A DNA stretch of 64,000 nucleotides from Tannerellaceae bacterium. GTDB taxonomy: Bacteria; Bacteroidota; Bacteroidia; Bacteroidales; Tannerellaceae. The stretch lies in assembly GCA_031280435.1 (NCBI GenBank), contig JAITGS010000010.1:1-64000 (forward strand), in the 5' to 3' direction. A program made the position numbers and the translations under genes. The notes beneath the pieces were generated by a model, which did not search any database, was not told the DNA's origin, and saw nothing but the letters and a program-made list of their open reading frames with translations. Shown piece after piece: positions 17,790-25,949 of this stretch; the first letter of the stretch is position 1, and each line of letters starts with the position of its first letter.

Positions 17790-19376
17790 TCAGCGCTGAG
17801 CCAGCTCGTGGAGGGGCTGCTGCCGGCTGGCGTTAGGCGGCCTTATTCTGAGGATATAGGTGACGGATGGAGCTACCTCCTCCGCTTTGACTTCGCGGTA
17901 CAGATGCTGCGGCTTCAGTCCGCTGCCCATGAACACGAGTGGCGTGACCACCGCATTGTTTCGCACGAGCTCGACGGTTGAGCCCGGCTCCTCGCTGTTG
18001 ATGCGCCATCCGGGCTGGAGTTCCACCACCAGGTCGCCTCTCCCTATGTGATGCGTACCCTTGTAGAGAGCCGCATTGCCTTCGTACCAGTTGCCGTTGC
18101 GCAGGTCGCAGTCGGTGATGACGCTCTGTACGCCGGCAAATTCGGCTACGAAGACGGCCGATTGCTTCTGTATCTCCTCCAGAGGAATACGCGCCTCTTC
18201 GGCAGCCTTTCGGTTGAGGAAGATCTGGCGGTCGTAGTAGCCGTTCACCCAGGATTTCTGGCCGTAGAGCTGCATGAGGTACATGTTCAGCAGGGCCACG
18301 CATCGCTTGGGATAAAAGAGCCCGCCTCCCAGCGTCATGTCCTGCGGTATTATCTCCTCGCTACGGAAATATCCGGAGCCGGAGAAGACTATCAGCACGT
18401 TGCTCATGCCCACCTTCCTGTCTATGGCGGCAAAGAGCTGCTCCAGGCATCTGTCGAGCCGGCAGTATGTGTCTTGTATTTCGGGCGTATAGTCGCTGCT
18501 GTTTTTGCGGCTGAAGCTGCCTGCATAGTAGGTGATGGCGAGCATGTCGGGGCAGGATCGCGAGCCGAATCCGGCGTACTCTATGAATCGCAGGGCAAGG
18601 TTATTGACCTCGGCATTCACCATTCCCGACGTTTTGAAGTCCGGATAGCAGTCTCGGCTTCTCTCCTCGAAGTGATGCCTGAAGGGCCTGTTTTCCGTTG
18701 TATAGGGGAAGGCATTGTATCGTTCGGCCGGCAAGGCAGGCTCCCAGGAGGTCTTGCCTATGCGTGCCGACAGCGATTCGGGCCCGTTATTGTATCGGTC
18801 TACGTACCACGGAAGGCTTTTATAATATGTGGTGGTGGCCCATTTACCGTTGATGTCGTCTATCCAGAAGGCGCCGTTGGCGGCATGTCCGGCGGAGAGT
18901 ATGGCCTGCGAGGCTTCCGGGGCTATGGCATAAACGTCGCTTTTGCCTTGCGAGGCCAGCTTGAGCTCGTCGCCTATGGTAGAGGCCAGCAGGCGGGCGG
19001 GCGAGAAGCGGTCGCGGGTGAAGTTGCCCAGAAAGTCGGGGTCGTGAAGCGCGGGCAGCTCCCTGTTATCATAAAAATCAAATCTTTTTTCGGCCGATAT
19101 GCCGTGAAAGCATGGGTTGCTGCCGGTGAAGAGTGTGGCGAAAGCGCTTGCCCTGTCTATGTTCGTGAATGAGAAGCTGAGGTTGCGATAGCTCACACCC
19201 TCGTTCAGCAGCCGCTTAAAGCCCTGTTCTCCGAATGTATTATAGAAATAATCGAGATAATCACCCCTTAGCTGGTCTACCGTGATGCAGACTACCAGCT
19301 TGGGCACCTGCCTTCCGGAGGCTCCCATATTCGCTATGGCAAGAACAGTGAGGATTGATGTGAGGATTGTTTTCAT
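17790..19376 (-). CDS. PafA-type alkaline phosphatase homologue, probably catalytically dead
   Basis: This exported protein has 528 residues: a signal peptide (MKTILTSILTVLAIANMGAS) and an alkaline-phosphatase/PafA fold. Recognisable signatures are ITVDQLRGDY (first metal Asp, residue 34), FGEQGFKRLLNEGVSYRN, TLFTGSNPCFHGI and DTYCRLDRCLE. The catalytic site has decayed. The Thr nucleophile position (YTGPGH in active members) reads DRASAF, with Arg75. The DxxGH metal motif reads YAGSF, and the late DHG reads SGSG. Phosphate-ester hydrolysis is therefore unlikely; a binding or structural role is inferred. The start at 19376 is preferred over a TTG 9 nt upstream. The -7 box ends only 7 nt before the ATG. 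Confidence 0.82.
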   Translation of the reverse strand: MKTILTSILTVLAIANMGASGRQVPKLVVCITVDQLRGDYLDYFYNTFGEQGFKRLLNEGVSYRNLSFSFTNIDRASAFATLFTGSNPCFHGISAEKRFDFYDNRELPALHDPDFLGNFTRDRFSPARLLASTIGDELKLASQGKSDVYAIAPEASQAILSAGHAANGAFWIDDINGKWATTTYYKSLPWYVDRYNNGPESLSARIGKTSWEPALPAERYNAFPYTTENRPFRHHFEERSRDCYPDFKTSGMVNAEVNNLALRFIEYAGFGSRSCPDMLAITYYAGSFSRKNSSDYTPEIQDTYCRLDRCLEQLFAAIDRKVGMSNVLIVFSGSGYFRSEEIIPQDMTLGGGLFYPKRCVALLNMYLMQLYGQKSWVNGYYDRQIFLNRKAAEEARIPLEEIQKQSAVFVAEFAGVQSVITDCDLRNGNWYEGNAALYKGTHHIGRGDLVVELQPGWRINSEEPGSTVELVRNNAVVTPLVFMGSGLKPQHLYREVKAEEVAPSVTYILRIRPPNASRQQPLHELAQR

Positions 19377-19382
19377 TGGGCC

Positions 19383-19414
19383 CAAAAGTATGGCATTTTT
19401 TTATTGATGCCAAA
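19383..19414 (-). promoter_or_regulatory. Promoter of the PafA-like gene; implies a leaderless mRNA
   Basis: Reading the - strand, TTTG (19414-19411), 20 nt, TACTTTTG (19390-19383) is a perfect consensus. The -7 box ends 7 nt before the ATG at 19376, so transcription should begin at or within a few bases of the start codon. Confidence 0.75.
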
Positions 19415-19663
19415 CGGAACATGTAAAAAGCCTGCCCCCGCACATAGCCGGGCTGCCGGGCCGGGGCTATTGCCTGCCCACCTCAGGGGCCTGTTCCGGC
19501 CGGCAAACCGCATCCGAGGCCCGTCCCTAATCCGTTTTGAGGCCGGAGCGGATGCTGCACTCCATCCCCTGTTTATTTTCAGCCCGCCGGGCATTTCGCA
19601 ACAAAAAAAATGTTAATCGGCTGAACTTCTGTGTTTAATAAAATCCAAGCCTCTCTTTCCGGA

Positions 19664-19975
19664 GGCCATCTAAGTCCTTAGATGGGCTGAATTTTTTTTC
19701 CGCAAGCCATCTAAGTCCTTAGATGGGCTGAATTTTTTTTTCGCAAGCTATCTAAGTCCTTAGATGGGCTGAATTTTTTTTTCGCAAGCTATCTAAGTCC
19801 TTGGATGGGCTGAATTTTTTTTTCGCAAGCTTTCTAAGTCCTTGGATGGGCTGAATTTTTTTTCCGCAAGCTATCTAAGTCCTTAGATGGGCTGATTTTT
19901 TTTTTCGCAAGCTTTCTAAGTCCTTAGATAGCTTGAATTTTTTTTCCGCAAGCCATCTAAGTCCTTAGAGGGGCC
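19664..19975. repeat. Tandem array C: about 8 units of about 41 bp
   Basis: The unit contains the palindrome CATCTAAGTCCTTAGATG, then GGCTGAA, a run of eight or nine T, and CGCAAG. Some units have one palindrome arm mutated (CTATCTAAG, TTTCTAAG), which weakens the hairpin. The hairpin-plus-T-run arrangement resembles a string of terminators on the + strand. It fills most of the gap between the PafA-like gene and the gene at 20326. Confidence 0.92.
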
Positions 19976-19999
19976 GACGGAACCGGGTCGGCGTTTTGC

Positions 20000-20145
20000 A
20001 AAAAAAACATTGCCGCCTGCCCATGCAGGGGTCTCGTAGGGGTCGAATATTTTCGACCCGAATAAAACCGCCTTCAATGCCTTTGCGGCGGCGTCATTGA
20101 TGCAACGGCATTGATGCAACGTCATTGATGCAATGGGGGGCGGTG
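20000..20145 (-). repeat. Dispersed intergenic element, copy 2
   Basis: This is the inverse-orientation counterpart of 12116-12245. It contains the near-palindrome GGGTCGAATATTTTCGACCC at 20040-20059, the GAATAAAACCGCC and GCCTTTGCGGCGGCGTCATTG blocks, and three copies of a 14-bp CATTGATGCAACG-like unit at its outer end (about 20094-20138). No coding capacity is supported. Confidence 0.8.
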
Positions 20146-20208
20146 ATTTTTCGGGGGGCGATGATTTTTCGGGGGCGGTGATTTTTCGGGTCGAAAATTT
20201 TCGACCCC
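20138..20208. repeat. Short G-rich direct repeats ending in a perfect 20-bp palindrome
   Basis: Three copies of a GGGCGGTGATTTTTC-like unit (17-19 bp) lead into the perfect palindrome GGGTCGAAAATTTTCGACCC at 20188-20207. The palindrome is a second version of the core in the dispersed element just upstream. It lies about 23 nt before the -7 box TATCTTTG (20231-20238) of the next gene and could be an operator or a cruciform. Confidence 0.75.
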
Positions 20209-20325
20209 TACGAGCCTGCATACATTGTCGTATCTTTGCCTGCGGCGGCTATCAAGGCGCCGGTGTTAAAACATCAGTCAAACCGTCGGGATATATCACC
20301 CCAAGCTTCCTAAACATTGAACATT

Positions 20326-23202
20326 ATGCCCATCTCGCTCAAATATCTTTTATGCTTTGCGGCCGCAATGATTGCTCAGGCTTCGTCGGCCCAGTTTCTG
20401 GACTATGGCGTCGATCCTCTGCGCTACAAGTGGAATATTGCGCGGCTTCCGCATTACAACCTTATATATCCGCGCGGGCTCGACTCGCTGGCATACCGCT
20501 ATGCCCTCTACCTCGAAAATGCTTACGGGCCTCTGGAGAATACGGCCGGACGGGTTCGTACCAAAGGCTTCCCGGTGGTGATGCATCCCGGAGCCATGGT
20601 GCCAAACGGGATGGTGGCCTGGGCTCCGAGGCGCATGGAGCTGCTGACCACTCCCTCGGCGCGGCATCATGCGGAGCCCTGGGAGCAGCACCTCGCAATA
20701 CACGAATCGCGTCATGTGCTGCAAATGGGCAAGCTTGCCACGGGCTTCTTCCGCCCTTTTTACTTTCTGGTAGGCGAACAGATGGGAGGGGTTGCGGCGG
20801 CCTTCGTGCCGCGATGGTACTTCGAGGGCGATGCCGTAAGCGCCGAGACTGCCCTTACGGGGAGCGGACGGGGCAGGCTGCCGGAGTTTCAGATGATTTA
20901 CAGGGCGCAGATGCTCAGCGGCCGCTTCTTCTCCTTCGACAAGTGGGCATTAGGCTCGTACAAGAATCAGGTTGGGACGTATTATACCCTCGGATATGAG
21001 ATGGCGGCCTACGCTCGCTATCGCTACGGTGCGGATGTATGGAGCAAAACGACTTCGAGGTACGCGGCCCGTCCGATAAGCCTGAGGCCCATGTCGGACG
21101 CATTCCGCAAGCATACGGGCATAGGCTTCGGGAGCCTGTTCCGCCAAACCTTCGACTTCCTCCGAAGCGAATGGGAGCGGACGGACACAGGCTACATCAC
21201 TCCAGCCTACCTCAGCCGCACGCACAGGCACTACACCTCCATGCAGTATCCCCAACTGCTGAACGACTCCACCGTTGTATGCATCAGAACCGGCATGAGC
21301 GACATCGCCGCCATAGTGACGCTGAGCGGCGGGCGGGAGCGCAGGCTGACCTACGCCGCAGCCGTCACCGGCAAGCTTCAGACAGCCGCCGACAGCAGCG
21401 ACAGCCTGCGCATATACTGGCTGGAAACCACAGGCGGCATACGCTGGACGCACGAAAGCTTCGCCAGGCTGAAGTACATGGAGCCGGGGTCGACAGTGGT
21501 GCGCACCTTCGCGCCGGCCTACTCGCGCATAGTGCAGTTCGATGCCTCGGCCCGTTCCGTAGCCCTGTCGCTCATCGACGAGGCGGGCGCAGGCCGTATA
21601 GCCCTGGTTGATGTTGAAACCGAAAGGGAAACAGGCTCCATAGCGCTGCCTTCGGGCACCTTCGTGAAGGAGCTGGCCTGGGGCGATGCCGGAGAGCTCT
21701 ACGCCGCCACCGTAGGCGCCGAAGGCATCGGCATCCACCGCATAGATACCGCCTGCGGCGAATGGACAAGGCTACTCGAGGCCACCCGCGCCAACATAAG
21801 CGGCTTCGCATGGCACAAGGGCCGACTGCTGTTTGAATCCGGCCTCAGCGGCATCAACAACATCTACGCCCTGAATCCTGAGGACAAAGCCGTCCGACGC
21901 CTCACCCGATCGCGCTTCGGCGCCTTCCAGCCGACGGTGCACAACAACAGCCTCATCTTTGCGGACTATCAGAGCACGGGATACCGCATAGCTTCGCTGC
22001 CGCTCGACAGCGCTGCCTGCGATGAGGCCGACTTCGCCCGCCCTTACCGCTTCGCCCTCGCCGAGGCCATCGCCAATCAGGAGCCGGAGCATATCTCAGC
22101 CGACAGGCTCAGCCCCGTAAGCTTCAGCCCCAAGCCCTACCGCAAGGCATCCCACCTCTTCAAGCTGCACAGCTGGGCGCCGCTCTACTTCAACATCAAC
22201 GATATTATAGCGAGAAACACCGACGCTTTCCTCACAGCCGTCAGGCCGGGCCTGATGCTCATCTCGCAGAACTCTCTGAACACTGCCGTCAGCCAGGCTG
22301 CATGGTACTATGCCGACGGACATCATCACGGAGCCTTCCACTTCACCTACATGGGCCTGATGCCCGTCGTAAGCCTGAAGGCCGACATGGGAGGGCTGTC
22401 GCACGACATGATCTGGAAGGTGAACGCCGGCAAGGAGTCGTCGCTCGTAGCCCGGCAGGCTTCACGCACGGCGCTCAATCTGGAGGCCAACGCCTACCTG
22501 CCGCTCGTGTCGCACAAGGGCGGATACATTCGCGGGCTGCGTCCGTCGGTCTCATGGGTGTTCGCCAACGACAGGTATCAGCAATACCAAAGCAAGCGCA
22601 TGCCCTACATGCAGTACCTCCGCAGCGAGATATGGCTCTATGCTTACAGGCGGATGGCCGCGCAGGAGCTGCTCCCGCGGCTGGGCTGGCAGTTCAGGCT
22701 CCAGCATCTCACAATGCCTTTCCAGCCGGAGAACATAGGCGACCTTTATGCGGTGCGACTTACCGGATACCTGCCCGGCATACTGCGCTCCCACTCCCTG
22801 ATGCTGCGGGCCGGATGGCAGTATCAGGATCTGGACGGCAAGGCGCTCTACAACTTCAACCGGCTGCTGGATGCACCCCGCGGACATGCAGCCGAACTCC
22901 GCACGCAGCATCAGGCGCTCGCGCAGGCCGACTATGCTTTCCCGCTCGTATCGCCCGACCTGAGCATATTCTCGCTGGCATACATACGGCGCATACGGGC
23001 CAATATCTTCGGCGATATAAGCCTGAACAGAGCTAAGGAGGATGTGCCGTGGGATAAGCCGCGATATTCTTACGGCAGCGATCTGCTGGTTGACTGGAAC
23101 GCGCTGCGGCTGCCCTATGCGCTGCAAACAGGCGTTCGGCTGGTGTATCCTGTGGGAGTCGGGCAGATGCGGGTTCAGCTCATCTCATCAATAAGCTTCT
23201 GA
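20326..23202 (+). CDS. Outer-membrane protein with gluzincin-like domain, beta-propeller and C-terminal barrel
   Basis: The 958-residue exported protein has a signal peptide (about 1-22, cut before QFLDYG). Residues 100-180 hold HESRH (126-130) and WYFEGDAVSAE (Glu167, Glu174), the HExxH plus EG-A arrangement of Peptidase_MA-like zinc peptidases. Residues about 300-590 have TolB/WD-like propeller repeats. The last 300 or so residues alternate aromatic and polar residues and end in a terminal Phe after a beta strand (QLISSISF), typical of outer-membrane barrels. It could be a surface or periplasmic protease anchored by its own barrel; substrate unknown. The start is the ATG at 20326, 9 nt after a TTG. 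The MATE gene begins 5 nt after its stop. A -7 box lies at 20231-20238. Confidence 0.75.
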   Translation: MPISLKYLLCFAAAMIAQASSAQFLDYGVDPLRYKWNIARLPHYNLIYPRGLDSLAYRYALYLENAYGPLENTAGRVRTKGFPVVMHPGAMVPNGMVAWAPRRMELLTTPSARHHAEPWEQHLAIHESRHVLQMGKLATGFFRPFYFLVGEQMGGVAAAFVPRWYFEGDAVSAETALTGSGRGRLPEFQMIYRAQMLSGRFFSFDKWALGSYKNQVGTYYTLGYEMAAYARYRYGADVWSKTTSRYAARPISLRPMSDAFRKHTGIGFGSLFRQTFDFLRSEWERTDTGYITPAYLSRTHRHYTSMQYPQLLNDSTVVCIRTGMSDIAAIVTLSGGRERRLTYAAAVTGKLQTAADSSDSLRIYWLETTGGIRWTHESFARLKYMEPGSTVVRTFAPAYSRIVQFDASARSVALSLIDEAGAGRIALVDVETERETGSIALPSGTFVKELAWGDAGELYAATVGAEGIGIHRIDTACGEWTRLLEATRANISGFAWHKGRLLFESGLSGINNIYALNPEDKAVRRLTRSRFGAFQPTVHNNSLIFADYQSTGYRIASLPLDSAACDEADFARPYRFALAEAIANQEPEHISADRLSPVSFSPKPYRKASHLFKLHSWAPLYFNINDIIARNTDAFLTAVRPGLMLISQNSLNTAVSQAAWYYADGHHHGAFHFTYMGLMPVVSLKADMGGLSHDMIWKVNAGKESSLVARQASRTALNLEANAYLPLVSHKGGYIRGLRPSVSWVFANDRYQQYQSKRMPYMQYLRSEIWLYAYRRMAAQELLPRLGWQFRLQHLTMPFQPENIGDLYAVRLTGYLPGILRSHSLMLRAGWQYQDLDGKALYNFNRLLDAPRGHAAELRTQHQALAQADYAFPLVSPDLSIFSLAYIRRIRANIFGDISLNRAKEDVPWDKPRYSYGSDLLVDWNALRLPYALQTGVRLVYPVGVGQMRVQLISSISF

Positions 23203-23206
23203 AGTC

Positions 23207-24526
23207 GTGATTGGCAGCAAAGACCTCACCGCCGGCCCTATCGGCAGGCAGCTATTCCGATTGGCAAGCCCCATCATAGGCACTTCCTTCATACAAATGA
23301 CTTACAGCCTCACCGACATGGCATGGGTGGGGAGGCTCGGAAGCACCTCGGTGGCCGCTATCGGAGCCGTGGGCATACTCACCTGGCTCACGACCAACAT
23401 ATCGCTGCTGACGAAGGTAGCCTCCGAAGTGAGCGTCGGTATGAGCCTCGGCTCGCGCAACAGCTCCGACGCACGCATGTATGCCGGGCACAACTTCACT
23501 ATCGCCCTTCTGCTGTCCGCTGTCTGGGGAAGCGCCATGTTTGCCTTCGCGCCCTCGGTGCTGAGCCTGTACGGACTGTCGGAGAGCATCACAGCCGAGG
23601 CCGTAACCTACCTTCGCATAGTGGCGCTCGGCTTCCCCTTCGTGTTCCTGAGCTCGGCACTAACGGGGATATACAACGGCGCAGGGCTCAGTCGCATACC
23701 CTTCTACATACACGGCGCAGGGCTTCTGCTCAACATCACGCTCGACCCGCTATGCATCTTCGGCTTCAGCCTTGGCTCGGCCGGAGCCGGCGTAGCCACA
23801 TGCATATCCCAGGCCTCCGTCTTCCTTATCTTTATATATATAACAAAGCGGAAAACCCGGCTGCTCGGAGGCTTTCCGCTGCTCTGCATGCTAAGGGGAG
23901 CGCCCACGAGGCGCATCTTCCGCCTCGGCCTGCCCGTGGCTATGTTCAACAGCCTGCACTCTATAATCAACCTGCTTATGGGCCGAACGGCTTCGCTGCA
24001 CGGTGGGCATATAGGGCTGACAACGCTCACGGCAGGCGGACAGATTGAGGCCCTCGCCTGGAACACATCGCAGGGATTCAGCACGGCGCTGGGCTCCTTC
24101 GTGGCGCAGAATCATGCCGCCGGCAAAAAGGAGCGCGTCCATGGAGCCTATCGGGCAACGCTGCTGATGACCATGCTCTTCGGCATCTTCTGCACGCTGC
24201 TCTTCGTATTCTTCGGCGAAGAGATCTTTGCGGTGATAGTGCCGGAGAAGGCCGCGTGGATAGCCGGCGGCGAGTTCCTGCGTATAGACGGCTATTCGAT
24301 GATGTTCATGATGTTCGAAATAACCATGCAGGGGCTCTTTTACGGCACCGGACGCACCATTCCTCCGGCAGCGATAAGCGTGGCGTTCAACCTTGCCCGC
24401 CTGCCGCTGGCTGCAATACTGGCGGCGACCTCCCTCGGCGTGGCCGGCGTATGGTGGGCCCTGTCGCTTACCAGCATGGCCAAGGGGATAGCTTCCTTTA
24501 TCTACTGGCGGAGTATCAAACAGTAG
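23207..24526 (+). CDS. MATE-family multidrug/metabolite efflux transporter
   Basis: This 439-residue integral membrane protein has twelve predicted helices in two six-helix bundles. It begins with a MATE-type start (DLTAGPIGRQLFRLASPIIG) followed by SLTDMAWVGRLG. The second half opens with LGLPVAMFNSLHSIINLL. MATE proteins export cationic or planar compounds by Na+ or H+ antiport; the substrate here is unknown. The start is GTG, 5 nt after the stop of the barrel-protein gene, so the two are translationally linked. It converges with the ECF sigma gene. Confidence 0.9.
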   Translation: MIGSKDLTAGPIGRQLFRLASPIIGTSFIQMTYSLTDMAWVGRLGSTSVAAIGAVGILTWLTTNISLLTKVASEVSVGMSLGSRNSSDARMYAGHNFTIALLLSAVWGSAMFAFAPSVLSLYGLSESITAEAVTYLRIVALGFPFVFLSSALTGIYNGAGLSRIPFYIHGAGLLLNITLDPLCIFGFSLGSAGAGVATCISQASVFLIFIYITKRKTRLLGGFPLLCMLRGAPTRRIFRLGLPVAMFNSLHSIINLLMGRTASLHGGHIGLTTLTAGGQIEALAWNTSQGFSTALGSFVAQNHAAGKKERVHGAYRATLLMTMLFGIFCTLLFVFFGEEIFAVIVPEKAAWIAGGEFLRIDGYSMMFMMFEITMQGLFYGTGRTIPPAAISVAFNLARLPLAAILAATSLGVAGVWWALSLTSMAKGIASFIYWRSIKQ

Positions 24527-24541
24527 GGCGCCGGGAGCAGC

Positions 24542-25105
24542 TCAGGCTCCTACTATATCCTCGTAGAGCCGCCTCAGCCGCTTGCGCAAGTGCAGCACAG
24601 CATAATGCTTGCGCGAGCGCAGCGTGTTGACGGACAGGCCGGCTGCCGCTGCAATCTCCTTGATCGGTAGGCCTTCCAGCTCCGTAAGCTCATAAATCTC
24701 GCGCTGGGCGGGCGGAAGTTCGGCCAGTGCAGCTTCGAGCTCGCTCCACAAAAGCGATCGCAGGTAGTCTGTTTCGGGCGAGGGCGAGGCGCCGGCTTCG
24801 AGCAGCACATCCGTCAGCTCCATGGCCATCTCCTCCTCGCTGTCGATGGCACATGCGGGCCATTCCTCTTCGCGCTTCCTGAGGCCGTGGTTGATGATAG
24901 TGTTGCGGGCCACGCGATAGAGCCATGCGGCAACCTGCTCTATGGGGTCGACGGCAAAGCTCACAGTCTTGACGAAGCTAAAGAAAACCTCTTGCAGAAT
25001 ATCGTCGGCATCGCTGCGGTTCATAACCTTGCGGCGGATGAACTGCCTGAGCTTGGGATGATACTCTGCAATCAGCTGCTCCATATCCGTCTGTCGGACG
25101 GGCAT
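24542..25105 (-). CDS. ECF-type RNA polymerase sigma factor
   Basis: This short sigma-70 has region 2 (about residues 10-75, with DADDILQEVFFSFVKTV and WLYRVARNTIINH) and region 4 (about 125-180, with LPPAQREIYELTELEGLPIKEIAAAAGLSVNTLRSRKH). A non-conserved linker rich in Glu and Pro joins them. Regions 1 and 3 are absent, as in ECF factors. The ATG at 25105 gives 187 residues and sits 1 nt after the stop of the upstream gene. An ATG at 25135 would give 197 residues and a 29-nt overlap. No anti-sigma factor of the FecR type follows. The small membrane protein encoded just upstream is the likely partner. Confidence 0.9.
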   Translation of the reverse strand: MPVRQTDMEQLIAEYHPKLRQFIRRKVMNRSDADDILQEVFFSFVKTVSFAVDPIEQVAAWLYRVARNTIINHGLRKREEEWPACAIDSEEEMAMELTDVLLEAGASPSPETDYLRSLLWSELEAALAELPPAQREIYELTELEGLPIKEIAAAAGLSVNTLRSRKHYAVLHLRKRLRRLYEDIVGA

Positions 25106-25106
25106 C

Positions 25107-25451
25107 TCAGTCTTTTCGTTCGGCTTCAGCGTCATGCCGATGGGCGTGGTGCAAATGATGCTTCACAAATTCCTTTCGCTCGTCGTCCGACATCCGCATC
25201 CATTTTTTGTGCATCTGCCCGCGGTGGAACATCCTGTGCTTCATGCCGAGCCACCGATGAGCCCCGCCGAAGCCTCCGAACAGTATACGAGCCAGCGCCA
25301 GCAAGCCGAGGGCCTGCAAAGCATCTATCGTTTTCAGCCCGAAGATGTCGGGCAGCAGTGCATTCCAAAGCAGCATCACTGCGAAGCTGCACGCGGCCGC
25401 CATAACCATGCCTATGGCGATGTGGCCTGCAAAATGTAACATCTTTTTCAT
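25107..25451 (-). CDS. Small membrane protein co-encoded with the ECF sigma factor
   Basis: The 114-residue protein has two predicted membrane helices (about 5-33 and 44-62) and a charged C-terminal tail. The tail carries SDDERKEFVKHH and a His-rich end with five His within about ten residues. It is immediately upstream of the sigma gene and in the same transcript. By context it could hold or regulate the sigma factor at the membrane, or sense a metal through the His-rich tail; both are inference. I recognise no named family. The length and coding character (no internal repeats, clean helices) support a real gene. Confidence 0.7.
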   Translation of the reverse strand: MKKMLHFAGHIAIGMVMAAACSFAVMLLWNALLPDIFGLKTIDALQALGLLALARILFGGFGGAHRWLGMKHRMFHRGQMHKKWMRMSDDERKEFVKHHLHHAHRHDAEAERKD

Positions 25452-25527
25452 CTCTGTAATCTTTTAAAATTTAGTGTTATACGGTTGGGAACTTCTGATA
25501 ATTAGATTTTTCAAGGCTTGCGACGGA

Positions 25528-25567
25528 GGCAAAAGCGGAGTGTACTTTAGTACATGAGCATTTTGCC
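25528..25567. promoter_or_regulatory. Long imperfect hairpin flanked by 8-bp direct repeats
   Basis: GGCAAAA (25528-25534) pairs with TTTTGCC (25561-25567), and the centre folds on GTACTTTAGTAC (25542-25553). Direct repeats CGACGGAG lie at 25521-25528 and 25567-25574. It lies between the ferredoxin stop and the start of the sigma-factor operon, so it could be a terminator, an attenuator, or a very small mobile-like repeat. Confidence 0.55.
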
Positions 25568-25593
25568 GACGGAGCGAAACGCAGAAAAAGCAA

Positions 25594-25812
25594 TTAGTAG
25601 ACGTTCCCGGTTTTTAATTCAATGGCTTTACGTGGACAGATGCGCGCACATAGTCCGCATCCGGCGCAGGCGTCGGCGCTCCTTAGCCGCACCGCAGCCC
25701 TGTTGTGCACGGTGTACATCTCAAGTGCGCTGCGCCGGCAGCCTTTTATGCAGATTCCGCAGAGGTCGCATCTGTCGGCATCAACATTCGCAATCTTCTT
25801 CTTCCAAAACAT
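25594..25812 (-). CDS. Two-cluster [4Fe-4S] ferredoxin-like protein
   Basis: The 72-residue protein carries two complete four-cysteine motifs, CDLCGICIKGC and CAGCGLCARICP, each expected to bind one [4Fe-4S] cluster with the fourth ligand swapped between sites. It is a small soluble electron carrier of the bacterial 2[4Fe-4S] class. A basic N-terminal MFWKKKIANV precedes the first motif. It lies upstream of the ECF operon on the same strand, separated by 142 nt containing the hairpin at 25528-25567. Its redox partner cannot be inferred from the context. Confidence 0.88.
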   Translation of the reverse strand: MFWKKKIANVDADRCDLCGICIKGCRRSALEMYTVHNRAAVRLRSADACAGCGLCARICPRKAIELKTGNVY

Positions 25813-25949
25813 ATCTATTACTCATTATTATATATTACTACTAAGCGATATGAGGGATACCCCTCTATTATATCAGACAAGCCAAAGCCAAAGATATTTT
25901 ATACATCACAAAAAAAAATTTTAGCCGGACTAAGATATTTCTGCATAGA

